35,668 nucleotides of DNA from CAZNJQ01 sp964573545 (GTDB lineage Bacteria > Patescibacteriota > Minisyncoccia > Phycocordibacterales > UBA2135). The position numbers and the translations under genes were made by a program. The notes beneath the pieces were generated by a model. The model was not told the origin of the DNA and did not search any database. It saw only the letters and a program-made list of their open reading frames with translations. The stretch is taken from assembly GCA_964573545.1 (NCBI GenBank), contig CAZNJQ010000007.1, positions 1-35,668 of the forward strand, written 5' to 3'. Of the stretch, positions 7,719 to 16,355 are shown in pieces. Numbering within the stretch: the first letter of the stretch is position 1; every line of letters starts with the position of its first letter.

Positions 7719-9503
7719 TTAATTTCGAATATGATGCGCCTTAAAAAAATAAGAATCCTGGTTTTTCAGAAGCTCTCGAGGGTTACCGCTTTCAACTATT
7801 TTTCCATCCTCTAGCACAAACACAGCGTCGCAACTCATAACGGTTCCCAGTCGGTGCGCAATGGCTAAAACGGTTATCTTGCCCTTGAGGTTCTCAATAA
7901 CTTCTTGAATTCGCTTCTCGGATTCATTATCCAGAGCGCTTGTCGCTTCGTCTAAAATTAAAAATTGGGGGTTCCGTGCAAGCACCCGCGCGATGACAAT
8001 CCTTTGCCGCTGCCCTGCTGAAAAATGGATACCACGCTCGCCGACGACTGAAGAAAATTTTTCCGGGAGCGCTTCTATGACATCATAAATATATGCCTGT
8101 TTCGCTGCTCGGACGATTGCTTCCTCGGTTATGCTCTCATCAAAAAAACGTATGTTGTTCGCAACAGTATCGTTTATGAGATGAATATCTTGGGATACGT
8201 AGCCGACATTTTTGCGATACGTGTGTAAATCAATATCCAACACAGAAATCCCGTCCAGCAGAATTTCCCCAGAGTCAGGTTTGAATAAGCGGAGAGCTAA
8301 ATCAACGACAGTCGTCTTCCCTGCACCTGACGGGCCGATAAGGCCGATGAATGACCCCTTAGGAATTGAAAAAGAAACGCCAGAGAGCACTCTTTTTTCT
8401 TTATATCCGAACGACACATCGCGAAAAGAAAAAGCTTTCTCGAATACAAACGGCCTTGTACCACTGTCTTTTTCTTCGTTCTGGAGCGCCTGGTCTTGGC
8501 ACAAAAGCACATGTTCTAGATAGGGAAGCGAGCTAAAGACGGACTGAAGGTGTGTTTGAAGATTTTGCACGTAAGAAAAAATTCTCTGGATTAAATAGAT
8601 AATTGCAATAAACGCTGGTAGGTTAAAAGTACTCGTTTTATATGAGAAAGAGAAAAGAAGCAAAATAAAAATAATGCTTAGCGGCTGGAAGAAAGATCCA
8701 AAAAGTGCTCCGAGTAAGGACCGTTTTAATTCAAGCTGTCGCAAGGAGTCAAAGTATGTCTCGCCGAGTATGCGTATCGGAGCGGAGACAGATGCCGCCT
8801 TTACGGTCTTCATGCCAATGATGTTTTCATTGACAAAATGAGCAATCGCCCTGGATTTACTGGAAAGTTGCCGTGACAACTCCCTGACTTTCTTCACAAG
8901 CGGCTGAGAGACGAGAAGTGTCATCAGTCCGACACCTAGAGTAACGAGCGTAATCATCGGGGATATATTCACTGCGACAAAAACATACACAAAAAGTCCC
9001 GTCAGGATAAGAACTATGGAGCTTAGTGTTTTCAGAAGACGTGCAACCATTTGTATTTCAACCGAAAGAACCTTTTCCAGATGACCGAGTTTTTGCTCAA
9101 GAAGATAAGACCATGATGACATAAGCGCCTTCTGAAAGAGTTCCGCGCGAGTGTTTCTCTCATAATCGTAAGAAATTTTAAACTGAATATAGCTTCCGAA
9201 GAACAGTACCATCGATTTAAGGACGAAGAGGAGGGCAATGAAAACAAGAAGCGACGTCAAAGAAAAATCAACGCCCACAAAACCAAAAAGACGCTTGATC
9301 GCTTGGGAGATAAAATCCGTGCCGCCACCCCCTCCCGTAATAAAAGAAAAAAGCGGAATAAGCGCGTTCGCCCCGACACCTTCAAATATGCCGCTTAAAA
9401 AACCGACGCCGACCAAAATTACAATTCCCAGCCGATATGCGCCGAATGCTTTTTTGAACAAACGAGAGACGCATAGAAATCTCTGAAAGAAGTCTCTAGT
9501 CAT
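7719..9503 (-). CDS. ABC exporter, fused permease and ATPase (PglK/MsbA-like flippase)
   Basis: A 594-residue half-transporter with an N-terminal six-helix membrane domain and a C-terminal ATPase, the layout of PglK and MsbA lipid-linked flippases. Walker A is GPSGAGKTT (about residue 385), the Q-loop is VGYVSQD, Walker B with D-loop is FLILDEATSALD (about 517), and the H-loop is AIAHRLGTV. The ABC signature, usually LSGGQ, reads FSAGQRQR (about 494). I chose the ATG at 9503, which begins MTRDFFQRF. The longer frame to 9632 would overlap the upstream gene by 137 bases and add a non-family extension. With this start the overlap is eight bases. It likely flips lipid-linked oligosaccharides made by the surrounding transferases; the cargo is inferred. 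Confidence 0.88.
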   Translation of the reverse strand: MTRDFFQRFLCVSRLFKKAFGAYRLGIVILVGVGFLSGIFEGVGANALIPLFSFITGGGGGTDFISQAIKRLFGFVGVDFSLTSLLVFIALLFVLKSMVLFFGSYIQFKISYDYERNTRAELFQKALMSSWSYLLEQKLGHLEKVLSVEIQMVARLLKTLSSIVLILTGLFVYVFVAVNISPMITLVTLGVGLMTLLVSQPLVKKVRELSRQLSSKSRAIAHFVNENIIGMKTVKAASVSAPIRILGETYFDSLRQLELKRSLLGALFGSFFQPLSIIFILLLFSFSYKTSTFNLPAFIAIIYLIQRIFSYVQNLQTHLQSVFSSLPYLEHVLLCQDQALQNEEKDSGTRPFVFEKAFSFRDVSFGYKEKRVLSGVSFSIPKGSFIGLIGPSGAGKTTVVDLALRLFKPDSGEILLDGISVLDIDLHTYRKNVGYVSQDIHLINDTVANNIRFFDESITEEAIVRAAKQAYIYDVIEALPEKFSSVVGERGIHFSAGQRQRIVIARVLARNPQFLILDEATSALDNESEKRIQEVIENLKGKITVLAIAHRLGTVMSCDAVFVLEDGKIVESGNPRELLKNQDSYFFKAHHIRN

Positions 9504-10887
9504 TTGGTTGGTTACTTTTGATAATCGCATCAATAACAGCAACAACCCTTTTAGAAGAACAGCCGTCTGTTTTGTGGCATAGTTGATCAAGTAATCTTTT
9601 CCTTTCATCGCCTTTGTGCATCGGGTCAACAAGATATGTATTTATGCTTTTCAACAATGACTCCTTTGATGCCACAATATCAACTCCTCCGGCCTCCAAA
9701 ACCCACCGATAATGATCTGACTGATACCAGATTGACGATATATCTTTTCCTGTCTTTGGGTGATACAGAATACCGAACGCAACGTTCACAAGTGGCTTAT
9801 CAAAACAAGCGCCATCCAAGGTGAGAGTCGAAGCGACGGCGATGAGAACATCACAATGGTTTAAAAGATTCGCGAATTTTTTTGTCTCTTCAATTCCTGG
9901 ATCCCATTTGTCGCCAAAAAAATCGGAAGCGGTAAAATTACCATCTACGATAACGCGTTCATTCTTGAACCTATCAAACCGTCCTCTTGCCACCTCGCTG
10001 AAATGAGGACGAATTATCAAGACACAATCCTCAATAAGCGCGTCCTGACTATTAACCCAACTAGCTAATAAAGACACGGCATTCTCGTCATCTCCCGACC
10101 ATGCGCCCTCGGAGCCATAGAAAATAATTTTTTTACGCGGATCTATCCCATACCATCGGCAAAATTCCTCTCTACTTACTAAGATTTCCGGTCGACGATA
10201 CCAATCAAACTGAGGGAATCCGCACACAAAAATATCATCGGGGTTAATCCTCTGTACGCGCGCAACAGATTTTTTCATGATATTGTTCTGCACGATAAGA
10301 CGGTCCGGGACAAACCGATATAGCTGCATAGTGACATTATCCCAGCTCTTGGGCATGGATAACGTCGGTATACCACGCTTGCGCGCTTCTTTCATCATGG
10401 AAATATCGAGTTTTGCCATGACCGATGTTGAAAAAACAAGAGATGGTTCATATTTTTCAAAATAATGCGCATATGCATCGTGGTCAAAAATCTTTCTCTC
10501 TAAAAAACGAACGAGCGTTTTTAGGAAATGCAGTTTACTTAAAGTACCATAGAACACGATGTCAAAATATTTCAAAAAACGACTCCTCTGTAATCGTTTC
10601 AAATTGATCTGGCTATATACCCACGAGGAACTCGTATAGACAAGAAAGCTCGCTTTATCTGCAAAGAAAGAATATCCTCTTGCGACAACATCGGGGACAC
10701 CCTCTAAGATGACCTGTTCGTCTTCAAACTCCCGTCGAAGATAGTCAGGAATTTCTTTCCTGTTGGTCGGAAAAAAAATGACTATCCGATAATTTGCGTC
10801 CTTGAGTCCTTCTAAAACCCCGCTCCGCAGAATGCTTCGCACTATAAAACCACGTGTAATGACAATAAAAATAGTTTTCCTGTTCAT
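9496..10887 (-). CDS. GT-B-like surface carbohydrate biosynthesis protein, copy A
   Basis: A 463-residue soluble protein with a GT-B-like plan. Its first strand (KTIFIVITRGFIVRSILRSG) matches the paralogue at 22247-23599, which has ITISRGGIIRNILRTG. Both share a central LVFSTS/LVFNTA segment, MPKSWDNV, a GxPQFDWY/GIPQFDFY stretch, REEFCR, KKIILYGS-like strands, an IRPH or VRPH motif, and a late LLNHCDVLIAVASTLTLDGACF. The RPH and VASTLSLDA features recall CDP-glycerol glycerophosphotransferase and UDP-GlcNAc 2-epimerase-like folds. The exact family name and donor are not clear to me. It overlaps the ABC exporter by eight bases and follows a methyltransferase by six bases, so it is part of the same operon. 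Confidence 0.65.
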   Translation of the reverse strand: MNRKTIFIVITRGFIVRSILRSGVLEGLKDANYRIVIFFPTNRKEIPDYLRREFEDEQVILEGVPDVVARGYSFFADKASFLVYTSSSWVYSQINLKRLQRSRFLKYFDIVFYGTLSKLHFLKTLVRFLERKIFDHDAYAHYFEKYEPSLVFSTSVMAKLDISMMKEARKRGIPTLSMPKSWDNVTMQLYRFVPDRLIVQNNIMKKSVARVQRINPDDIFVCGFPQFDWYRRPEILVSREEFCRWYGIDPRKKIIFYGSEGAWSGDDENAVSLLASWVNSQDALIEDCVLIIRPHFSEVARGRFDRFKNERVIVDGNFTASDFFGDKWDPGIEETKKFANLLNHCDVLIAVASTLTLDGACFDKPLVNVAFGILYHPKTGKDISSIWYQSDHYRWVLEAGGVDIVASKESLLKSINTYLVDPMHKGDERKRLLDQLCHKTDGCSSKRVVAVIDAIIKSNQPND

Positions 10888-10893
10888 ATAAAT

Positions 10894-11829
10894 CTATCTT
10901 TTTTCGAGGACAACGTAAAGATAACCCCCATCCGAAAGTTCTTTTCGAGTCTCTTCATTATAAATAGGCTGCAAAATCTCGTGAAGAATATCCACCCACT
11001 TCTCTTTATATTGTTTCCGTTTTTCCGGACTGAAAGAGTTGGCCATATCGATCAAGACCGGGGACAGCGGCCTCAGGCCAATATCCCACATGGTTAAAAA
11101 GAATTTTGAATAACAATACTGATGATGTAGGACTTCAAAACCATACTGTCCCGCGAGCTGCTCAATCTCTCCGATGTCGGTCTGCCACAGGTGGGACTCT
11201 TTTCTGCTCCTATTCAGTACCCGAAGCGTCTTTTCGTAGCCGGGGAAATCTTCGGGGTGATACGACAAGCAGAACTTCGTAAAGTTTTTCGTCTGAAGAA
11301 ACAGAAAAACCTTTCCGCCCTTTCGCAGCACCCTATGGAGTTCCCGGAACGAATGGTGTTTATCAGAAAGCCAGTATAAGACATTTGATATAACCGATTC
11401 TAAAGATTTTTCTTCAAGGGGCCATGTTTTGTTAGCATCCGCGGCAATCAGTTTTTTATAAACACCCAAAAACTCCGCTTGTTTTAAAAGATTTTCCTTG
11501 TGATCAAGCGCAATATCTATGATGTAATCCGGTTTTTTGAGAATATATTCCGGCTTTCCGGCTTTTGAAAAGGAGTTATAAATGTCTCCGCCCTTAAAAA
11601 AAGAATCTAGGCCTCCTGCGTTTGTAAAAAAGTCATAATTAGGAGAAAGCTCTCCACCCATAGAGACAAAGCTTAGAAGACCGTTCCCCGCTCCAAGATC
11701 AAGCGAGGGTGATGTAAGCTTATAAGGACCATTTTTATATGCATAGTCCTGATATGCACACCACAATGCATTTTCCGGACGAAGCCAGAAAACATTCAAA
11801 AACTCTTTTAGTATATTTTTTTCTTTCAT
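10894..11829 (-). CDS. Class I SAM-dependent methyltransferase
   Basis: A 311-residue cytoplasmic protein with a clear SAM loop, SLDLGAGNGLLSF (about residues 42-54). The acidic LIAADANKTWPLEEKSLESVISNVLYWLSDK follows in the place of methyltransferase motifs II and IV, then RELHRVLRKGGKVFLFL. An inserted stretch after the first motif (residues 60-100, with repeated aromatic and Gly residues) is longer than in minimal Methyltransf_11 proteins. It lies between an N-formyltransferase gene (12 bases upstream) and the GT-B-like gene (6 bases downstream). It probably methylates a sugar in the same glycan, but nothing in the sequence gives the substrate. Confidence 0.85.
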   Translation of the reverse strand: MKEKNILKEFLNVFWLRPENALWCAYQDYAYKNGPYKLTSPSLDLGAGNGLLSFVSMGGELSPNYDFFTNAGGLDSFFKGGDIYNSFSKAGKPEYILKKPDYIIDIALDHKENLLKQAEFLGVYKKLIAADANKTWPLEEKSLESVISNVLYWLSDKHHSFRELHRVLRKGGKVFLFLQTKNFTKFCLSYHPEDFPGYEKTLRVLNRSRKESHLWQTDIGEIEQLAGQYGFEVLHHQYCYSKFFLTMWDIGLRPLSPVLIDMANSFSPEKRKQYKEKWVDILHEILQPIYNEETRKELSDGGYLYVVLEKR

Positions 11830-11841
11830 GTGTACTATAGT

Positions 11842-12621
11842 TTATAACTCAACTAATCGTACCACTGGAGGCGCTTTGCGGACATAGTCCTTAAGTAATC
11901 CTTCGTCAATATTTTTGCGGTACTGTTTTAATGCTTCTTCGCTGAAATTCGCTTTTTTATAAAATTTCTCATGGGAATCTTTCCATTGTACGGTCCTCGG
12001 CAGATTTTTACCATTTTTCAGTAGCTCCAGAATTTTAACCAGAGCCTTCCCGCTCTCAATGATAGTCTTGTTGCCCAGCGTATGTACCGTATCATCGGCA
12101 GTGATATGCGGACGAACATGTGTGATTATATTTCCGGTGTCAATCCCCGCATCAATATGTAGAAGTGTTGCGCCGACGTATTCAGGCTCCTTGTTTACCA
12201 GCGGCCAAAAATTAGTCCCGGACCCACGATAATATGGAGATAGCCCTAAATGCAAGTTTACGAATTTCCCCCTTGGCATGAGAGAAAGCAACGGCTCCTT
12301 GATGATAGAAGACCCGAATACAAAGCCCGCATCGGGCCCATATCGTTCCACAATGTCATATACAAACAGCAGATTGGCTTCTTTGTGAAGAAGCGGGATT
12401 GTTTGCGCCCGAAACGCTTCACATCCTCCGAAATATTCTTTCTCGGCTCTTGCACGGAGTGCGAAGTGCTCGTCAATAAGCGATATGCCATTGACGCCGT
12501 CGCGTAACCCGTCATACGGCTTGCACTCTGAAATAACTAGAAACTCGTCCGCGTGTTGCGCGAGCGTATTCGCTATATATTTATGCCGCAAAGCATTGCT
12601 GGTAAATATAACAATCTTCAT
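11842..12621 (-). CDS. Formyltransferase-family protein (sugar N-formyltransferase type)
   Basis: A 259-residue protein of the formyl-THF-dependent formyltransferase fold. The catalytic triad is visible: Asn122 and His124 in FVNLHLGLSPYYRGSG and Asp161 in IDAGIDTGNI. This is the same order as in methionyl-tRNA formyltransferase (Asn, His, Asp). It is shorter than a full Fmt (about 310 residues) and lacks the tRNA-binding C-terminal domain. Set among glycan genes, it is more likely to formylate an amino group on a nucleotide-linked amino sugar. It sits 12 bases before the methyltransferase and 30 bases after the deacetylase. The deacetylase could free an amino group, but that pairing is inference. 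Confidence 0.82.
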   Translation of the reverse strand: MKIVIFTSNALRHKYIANTLAQHADEFLVISECKPYDGLRDGVNGISLIDEHFALRARAEKEYFGGCEAFRAQTIPLLHKEANLLFVYDIVERYGPDAGFVFGSSIIKEPLLSLMPRGKFVNLHLGLSPYYRGSGTNFWPLVNKEPEYVGATLLHIDAGIDTGNIITHVRPHITADDTVHTLGNKTIIESGKALVKILELLKNGKNLPRTVQWKDSHEKFYKKANFSEEALKQYRKNIDEGLLKDYVRKAPPVVRLVEL

Positions 12622-12651
12622 ATCCTCCTATAAGAAAACATCCGAAAGCAC

Positions 12652-13605
12652 CTAAAAGTGCCGTCCTTCCTCATTATTCAAGAAATCCCTAATATTATTG
12701 GTGTCATACCGCGGGATAGAAAACTCGCTATCTTTGTTGTTTATTCCACGTTTTTCAGTTGTCACAGCGTGCGTAAATCCTTCTTGTTGTAAATATCGAA
12801 TGACATCTCTATTTGACCCGCCTTGCGGATAAGAAAGGAGCGTTACCGGTTTTTGGGTGATATCAGTAAGTATCTTTTTTGATTCTATTATTTCATGTGC
12901 AACACCCTCCGACGGAAGGCGATCAAAGGCATCATGCGTATGTCCATGGCTTCCAATATAAAAACCATCACCCGCTAACTCTCTAACCTGATATGATGAC
13001 ATAAAAAAATCATCTACGAGTTCTTTCTCATCAAGTTTCAATTCAAAAAACATATGGGTTAAAAAATCATTTCGTATTTTCACTGGCAAGATGTTCATCA
13101 TCTCTTTAAAATTTGCGGTTAAGATATCATCCCATACCTTCCGTAATGTAGTTAATCTTCTGTCTTTGGGAATATAATACTCATCGGTGTTGCTGGAGAA
13201 AAATTTTTTTATGTATGTATTATACAAGTCTATAAGTTCTTTGACCTCAAGACGGGAAAGAAGAATGTGTATCTTGTGAGTTACCGGAAAAACACCACTA
13301 AAAGTGCTCGTGATCGGGAAAAAGGTCGCTGTCGTCCTATATTTTTGTAATACAGGAATTGCGTTTTTGTAATTATCCTTCAGTCCATCGTCAAAAGTAA
13401 TTGCGCACATCTTTAAAGGGTCTGCTTCTCTAGCCGCTCTAAAAACTTCCGGGATCGTCGTTACCTCAAAATTTTCTTTCAAAAAAGAGAGCTGCTTCTC
13501 GAATTCTTTGACCGGACAAGAATGTATACCAGAAAATGCCGGGTCAGGGTCCCGTATGTAGTGGTATGTAATGACTATATGTCTGTCATCCAAAGAAAAA
13601 GCCAT
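12652..13605 (-). CDS. Polysaccharide deacetylase (NodB domain)
   Basis: A 317-residue carbohydrate esterase family 4 protein. The NodB motifs are in order: ITYHYIRD near residue 12, AITFDDGLKDNY (TFDDG at 70-74; one Asp is the catalytic base and the other a metal ligand), GSHGHTHDAF with the metal-binding histidines, and LSYPQGGSNRD. There is an insertion of about 100 residues between motifs 1 and 2. No signal peptide is seen, so it probably acts in the cytoplasm on a sugar precursor or lipid-linked glycan rather than on the cell wall. It begins two bases before the stop of the upstream asparagine-synthase-like gene, so the pair is co-transcribed. Confidence 0.88.
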   Translation of the reverse strand: MAFSLDDRHIVITYHYIRDPDPAFSGIHSCPVKEFEKQLSFLKENFEVTTIPEVFRAAREADPLKMCAITFDDGLKDNYKNAIPVLQKYRTTATFFPITSTFSGVFPVTHKIHILLSRLEVKELIDLYNTYIKKFFSSNTDEYYIPKDRRLTTLRKVWDDILTANFKEMMNILPVKIRNDFLTHMFFELKLDEKELVDDFFMSSYQVRELAGDGFYIGSHGHTHDAFDRLPSEGVAHEIIESKKILTDITQKPVTLLSYPQGGSNRDVIRYLQQEGFTHAVTTEKRGINNKDSEFSIPRYDTNNIRDFLNNEEGRHF

Positions 13606-13607
13606 AC

Positions 13608-15365
13608 TTAGTCTACAAACTTCCTAAACCATAGTTCAAGATTCACGCATTGCCATAAGAAAAAAGAATTATCCCCTTTCCCACTGAAGAACAAATCTGC
13701 CTTCCTCATAAGGTTGTCATTGTCCCAGTAGGGCCGCCCTCGGAAGGAAGGAGAAGTAAGTATGTCATATATCACATTTTTATAATACCTCCGAAACCAT
13801 TCTCCCTGAACCGCGCTAAATGCTTTTTTCGGCGCGCTTTCGACAATACCCGGGAGGTAGTCTTTCATCGCCTCTCGCATAAGTACCTTTTGTGAAGACT
13901 CGTTTATTTTAAACAAAGCCGGCAGAGAAAAACAGAACTCTACGAACCGATAGTCAAGGTACGGTAAACGCAGCTCTCTGCCGTACGCCATACTCATGTG
14001 GTCGTGGAAACGAAGCACGCGCGGCAACTTTGTGTATACAAGGTCGCGATATTGCGCATTTAGAAGATGGGACGAGAACGGCCTAAGAAATGCGGGGAGG
14101 TCACGCATCCGCTTCAAAAATTTCTGATTAAAGATACTCTCATCCACCAACAGGGATGTATCTTGGCTTAAGGACAAAGACGGGCTCTCGTCTTTTAATG
14201 GCTCTTTTCTTTTGTCTTTTTCATACTCAAGGCGATAATACTCGTAGCCCGCAAGAAGCTCATCCCCGCCCTGTCCTTCAAGAAGAACCACTGTATTGTG
14301 ACTGCTCGCTAGTTGGAAGAGGTGGGCATGCGCAAGAGCGGGAATACCGCCAAATGGCTGATCTTGTATGGCATTCATAGTGGCAGCTTCGTCGAAAATT
14401 TTGTGCGGATCTACCATTTCCGTATGCCACCTCCTCTTCTGGCCTTCTGAGAGATGCCGTTCAATAAGTTTACACTCATTGTATTTCTCGTCTCCATAAC
14501 AAAAAGAAAAGGTGTTAATATCCTCTTTTAAAATCTTCTTTGAATAATACAAGAGGCTATTTGAATCAATGCCACTTGAAAGATTGATGCCAACAGGCAC
14601 ATCGCTTCTGAAGCGAATTCTTATCGAATCAGAAAGAATTTCCCTATATTCTTCTTGTATAATATCTTCTTCAAGGTCGTGAGTACGTTCTCGTATGTTG
14701 TCCAGAGACCAATACTGCTTATTGAGGATCCTGCCGCTTTTCCACGTTAAATAATGCCCGGCACGTAGGGAATATATTTCTGAGAAAAATGTATTATTAG
14801 TGTGGTCGTAAAGACCATGGTGGAGATAATCAGAAATTACTTCCTCGTTTGGAATCGCCGGAGTACCCAACGCAAGAAGTCCCTTAATCTCTGAAGAGAA
14901 ATAAAATGTACCATCCTTGAAAAAATAAAAAAGGGGTTTTTCTCCTAGGCGGTCACGGGCACAAAAAAGTTTTTTTTCTTTCGTGTCCCATATCGCGAAT
15001 GAGAACATCCCGTTTATCTTTTGAAGGCATTTTTCTCCCCATGCGGCATACGATGCAAGCAGCACTTCTGTGTCTGTGTCAGTTCTGAATCTGTATCTTT
15101 CCTTAAGCTCATTCTTTAATTCCAGATAATTATAAATTTCTCCATTAAAAACTATGATAAAACGCCCACCGTCCGAAAAAAAGGGCTGACTCCCCGCAGA
15201 AGACAAGTCTATGATTGAAAGTCGGCGGTGACCTAACGCGATGTTATCCTCACTAGAATAATACACTCCTGCCCCATCAGGACCCCGATGCGCCATTGTG
15301 TCACGCGCCTCTTCAATTTTTTTCTTTGATGGAATCTCTCCTACTACCCCAATAATTGCACACAT
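13608..15365 (-). CDS. Glutamine-hydrolysing asparagine synthase-like amidotransferase, copy A
   Basis: A 585-residue protein. I chose the ATG at 15365 because class II glutamine amidotransferases need Cys at position 2, and this start gives MCAIIGVVG. The longer frame to 15428 would bury that Cys. The N-terminal domain shows RGPDGAGVYY, GHRRLSIIDLS and FNGEIYNY. The synthetase half has a PP-loop near residue 262 reading LSSGIDSNS, where the usual motif is SGGxDS, and LLEGQGGDELLAGYEYY. In glycan loci such enzymes often amidate uronic acids or other carboxylated sugars rather than make free asparagine. A second, 646-residue member is at 19868-21808. No ribosome-binding site is obvious before either start. 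Confidence 0.85.
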   Translation of the reverse strand: MCAIIGVVGEIPSKKKIEEARDTMAHRGPDGAGVYYSSEDNIALGHRRLSIIDLSSAGSQPFFSDGGRFIIVFNGEIYNYLELKNELKERYRFRTDTDTEVLLASYAAWGEKCLQKINGMFSFAIWDTKEKKLFCARDRLGEKPLFYFFKDGTFYFSSEIKGLLALGTPAIPNEEVISDYLHHGLYDHTNNTFFSEIYSLRAGHYLTWKSGRILNKQYWSLDNIRERTHDLEEDIIQEEYREILSDSIRIRFRSDVPVGINLSSGIDSNSLLYYSKKILKEDINTFSFCYGDEKYNECKLIERHLSEGQKRRWHTEMVDPHKIFDEAATMNAIQDQPFGGIPALAHAHLFQLASSHNTVVLLEGQGGDELLAGYEYYRLEYEKDKRKEPLKDESPSLSLSQDTSLLVDESIFNQKFLKRMRDLPAFLRPFSSHLLNAQYRDLVYTKLPRVLRFHDHMSMAYGRELRLPYLDYRFVEFCFSLPALFKINESSQKVLMREAMKDYLPGIVESAPKKAFSAVQGEWFRRYYKNVIYDILTSPSFRGRPYWDNDNLMRKADLFFSGKGDNSFFLWQCVNLELWFRKFVD

Positions 15366-15446
15366 AAATAATATGTATTTGGCTACACCGCACAAGAAAA
15401 CACGGCTTAATATCCTTTTTATAACCACTTTACGCCACGAAATGTT

Positions 15447-16262
15447 CTACTGGAAACCGTTTTTCCGTCGCTCATATCTCAAAAAAGAGAGGTAAATGCG
15501 GATGAAGTTGGGAATAAGATAGCCCATATTGTAGAGCAGAATTAGGATGAGATAGCCGCCAAGAAGCTCCCATTGCTCAAGAAAGACAAGGACGGTAAGC
15601 CACGTAACAATGCCGGGCTCCGCAAAGAAATTGCCTTTAATAAACGCATGGTGATACAGCTTCGCGAGGTGGACAAAAAGCCCCTTAAGAGACGTTGCTT
15701 CACTGACGTCGTCATAGATGCTCGTCTTTTCCTTAGCCCCGCCGCCTTTTTTATCCCAGAAGAACGTGAGGATTTTCGTGTTCATGAGGCGATAGAAAAG
15801 AAACGAAATGGAAGTAAAAGCGGAGATAAGAAGTATAAACGAGGGGGTAATCGGACCGACAAAAATATTCTTTACATAGAGAAAATATCCCGCAGAAACG
15901 GGAATCGCAGAGTAAAAGATATCAGCGCCGAACGAGTCTATAAGGGCGCCGTATGAGGTTTTACCAGAGACTCGTGCCATATCACCATCCGCGGAATCGT
16001 GAAGAATGAAAAGAAGAAGCGATACGACTGCAGCGACCGGCTTACCGACGATGAAAAAGTATGCGCCAAAGCCGATAAAAATGAAGCTGATGAACGTCAC
16101 GTGGTCGGGCTTCAAACCGAGATTGAGGTACAGATATGTCGGATACGGAGAGAGAATTTTTCCAATGGCGTTAATGGGAATCATCCGTTCTTCAATTTTC
16201 CGCGAACGGGAACGATTGGGGTCAAGGCGAGCGGAGAAGATTTGTCGTAATGAGTACTTCAT
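15447..16262 (-). CDS. CDP-alcohol phosphatidyltransferase family membrane protein
   Basis: A 271-residue membrane protein with about six helices. The CDP-alcohol phosphotransferase motif is at residues 89-114: Asp89, Asp92-Gly93, Ala96-Arg97, Gly105, Asp109 and Asp114. The canonical spacing is D-x2-DG-x2-AR-x8-G-x3-D-x3-D. Here AR to Gly is x7 and the last two Asp are x4 apart, so Gly and the third Asp sit one residue early while the last Asp is in place. The family moves a phospho-alcohol group from a CDP-linked donor or onto one. With a glycerate kinase and methyltransferase upstream, a phospho-decorated glycan or special lipid is plausible. The N-terminal basic stretch (RSRSRKIEER) faces the cytoplasm. 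Confidence 0.82.
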   Translation of the reverse strand: MKYSLRQIFSARLDPNRSRSRKIEERMIPINAIGKILSPYPTYLYLNLGLKPDHVTFISFIFIGFGAYFFIVGKPVAAVVSLLLFILHDSADGDMARVSGKTSYGALIDSFGADIFYSAIPVSAGYFLYVKNIFVGPITPSFILLISAFTSISFLFYRLMNTKILTFFWDKKGGGAKEKTSIYDDVSEATSLKGLFVHLAKLYHHAFIKGNFFAEPGIVTWLTVLVFLEQWELLGGYLILILLYNMGYLIPNFIRIYLSFLRYERRKNGFQ

Positions 16263-16267
16263 ATTCA

Positions 16268-16345
16268 GACTTATGATCTAGGGTTTAGGAATTTTAACTT
16301 TATCTCAGGTTGTTTTCCTAAATCTTTAATCATATATCTTGAATC
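16268..16345. repeat. 78-bp gene-less inverted-repeat element related to the four-helix-bundle element
   Basis: This fills the 93-base gap between the CDP-alcohol transferase gene and the methyltransferase. The left end (16268-16290) matches the left repeat of the element at 21817-22248 at 17 of 23 positions. The right end (16323-16345) matches that element's right repeat (22226-22248) at 21 of 23. The two ends face each other in the same inverted arrangement, but only 32 bases lie between them and there is no gene. It looks like a miniature (MITE-like) derivative or a deletion scar. The counts are mine, by hand. Confidence 0.65.
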
Positions 16346-16355
16346 TCTTCAAAAA

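Noticed and set aside
9504..9632. Extra 43-residue N-terminal extension of the ABC exporter
   Set aside because: It overlaps the coding end of the upstream gene and has no family resemblance; the ATG at 9503 gives the normal start and an eight-base overlap.
15366..15428. Longer start for the first AsnB-like gene
   Set aside because: It would place the catalytic Cys at position 23 instead of 2, which class II amidotransferases do not tolerate.
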